DNA of 12,272 bases from Bacillota bacterium. Its GTDB lineage: Bacteria; Bacillota; Bacilli; Bacillales; Cytobacillaceae. How positions within the stretch are numbered: the stretch's first letter is position 1; each line of letters begins with the position of its first letter. A program made the translations under genes and the position numbers. Where the stretch lies: NCBI GenBank assembly GCA_023389895.1, contig JAEWDX010000063.1, positions 1 through 12,272 on the forward strand, written 5' to 3'. Shown here one piece after another: positions 12,083 to 12,272 of this stretch. The notes below the pieces were generated by a model. The model was not told the DNA's origin, did not search any database, and saw nothing but the letters and a program-made list of their open reading frames with translations.

Positions 12083-12272
12083 TCACCTTCCCGTGTAATT
12101 TCCCATTCTTGGCATTCCACTCATTCCCATTCCCGGCATTCCGCCCGTTTCCATTCCCGGCATTCCGCCCATGCCCATTCCTGGCATTCCGCCCATGCCC
12201 ATTCCCGGCATTCCGCCCATGCCCATTCCTGGCATTCCGCCCATGCCCATTTCTGGCATTCCACCCATGCCC
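12083..12272 (-). CDS. C-terminal tail of a Met/Gly-rich octapeptide-repeat protein (partial)
   Basis: The frame is open from the window end to TGA at 12085-12083 and gives 62 residues; the start and any folded domain lie outside. It consists of seven units of eight residues with the pattern MGGMPGMG. The units nearest the C-terminus vary (METGGMPGM, MSGMPRMG), and the protein ends in NYTGR. About a third of the residues are methionine. I do not recognise the protein. Met/Gly-rich tails occur in GroEL (GGM), in some metal-binding proteins and in spore or coat proteins, but this unit and ending match none that I can name. Copper or silver binding through methionine thioethers is conceivable given the metal genes in the window, but it is only a guess. 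Confidence 0.6.
   Translation of the reverse strand, partial: GMGGMPEMGMGGMPGMGMGGMPGMGMGGMPGMGMGGMPGMETGGMPGMGMSGMPRMGNYTGR
12101..12271 (-). repeat. Tandem 24-bp repeats, about seven copies
   Basis: The DNA repeats in 24-bp units (plus-strand core GGCATTCCGCCCATGCCCAT) encoding the octapeptide. Units toward the window end are nearly identical, differing at a third position (CCCGG versus CCTGG). Those near the stop codon are more diverged. This fits copy-number change by slippage or unequal exchange, with older copies at the gene's 3' end. The array continues past the window. Confidence 0.85.

Noticed and set aside
12083..12272. GroEL C-terminal GGM tail
   Set aside because: GroEL tails are short GGM repeats ending in methionines. 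This tail has proline-containing octapeptides and ends NYTGR, and no GroEL body is visible.

Overview
The window is AT-rich, low-GC Gram-positive DNA. It has strong AGGAGG-type ribosome binding sites, several TTG or GTG starts, consensus sigma-A promoters and U-tailed hairpin terminators. The gene families (Bacillus-type MerR, a CatD/CatE pair with a DUF24 regulator, a PadR/HAAS/DUF4097 operon) point to Bacillaceae, Bacillus sensu lato. The species cannot be fixed from this sequence.

Left part (1-1276, + strand): the end of a truncated alpha/beta hydrolase, then an intact mer operator/promoter, merR and a cysteine-rich CopZ-type iron-sulfur/zinc metallochaperone. The mercury operon then stops. 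A good ribosome binding site leads only into a 7-codon reading frame, and no merT, merP or merA is present. Facing it on the minus strand are a lipoprotein polysaccharide deacetylase (1277-2146) and a 669-residue chemoreceptor (2433-4442) whose dCache domain carries the spaced residues of amino-acid sensors. Between these two lie a perfect 18-bp hairpin and a short relic of the C-terminus of a flavin reductase.

Middle part (4854-7622): a quinone/catechol detoxification locus. A minus-strand operon catD (DoxX), catE (extradiol dioxygenase), NADPH-dependent FMN reductase has a perfect sigma-A promoter and an overlapping inverted-repeat operator, and it ends in a clear terminator. Divergent from it is a DUF24/HxlR repressor with an N-terminal redox Cys7, as in B. 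subtilis CatR. The repressor is followed by a 66-residue protein that looks like a cysteine-poor DUF1858 domain. A bidirectional terminator closes this locus and the next.

Next (7627-9599, minus strand): a tight PadR, HAAS-domain membrane protein, DUF4097 operon. Its perfect sigma-A promoter is covered by two near-identical 21-bp operators 32 bp apart. The DUF4097 protein has a strict 19-residue period of alternating FGD and DGD turns.

Right part (9600-12272): a decayed HAD hydrolase, a two-helix small membrane protein, a GNAT acetyltransferase, a Zn-type cation diffusion facilitator, and the C-terminal tail of a Met/Gly-rich octapeptide-repeat protein that runs off the window. The most distinctive signals are the two repressor/operator/promoter arrangements, the DUF4097 periodicity, the stump of a mercury operon and the Met/Gly repeats. 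I see no clearly new multi-gene system, CRISPR array, tRNA, rRNA or insertion sequence.
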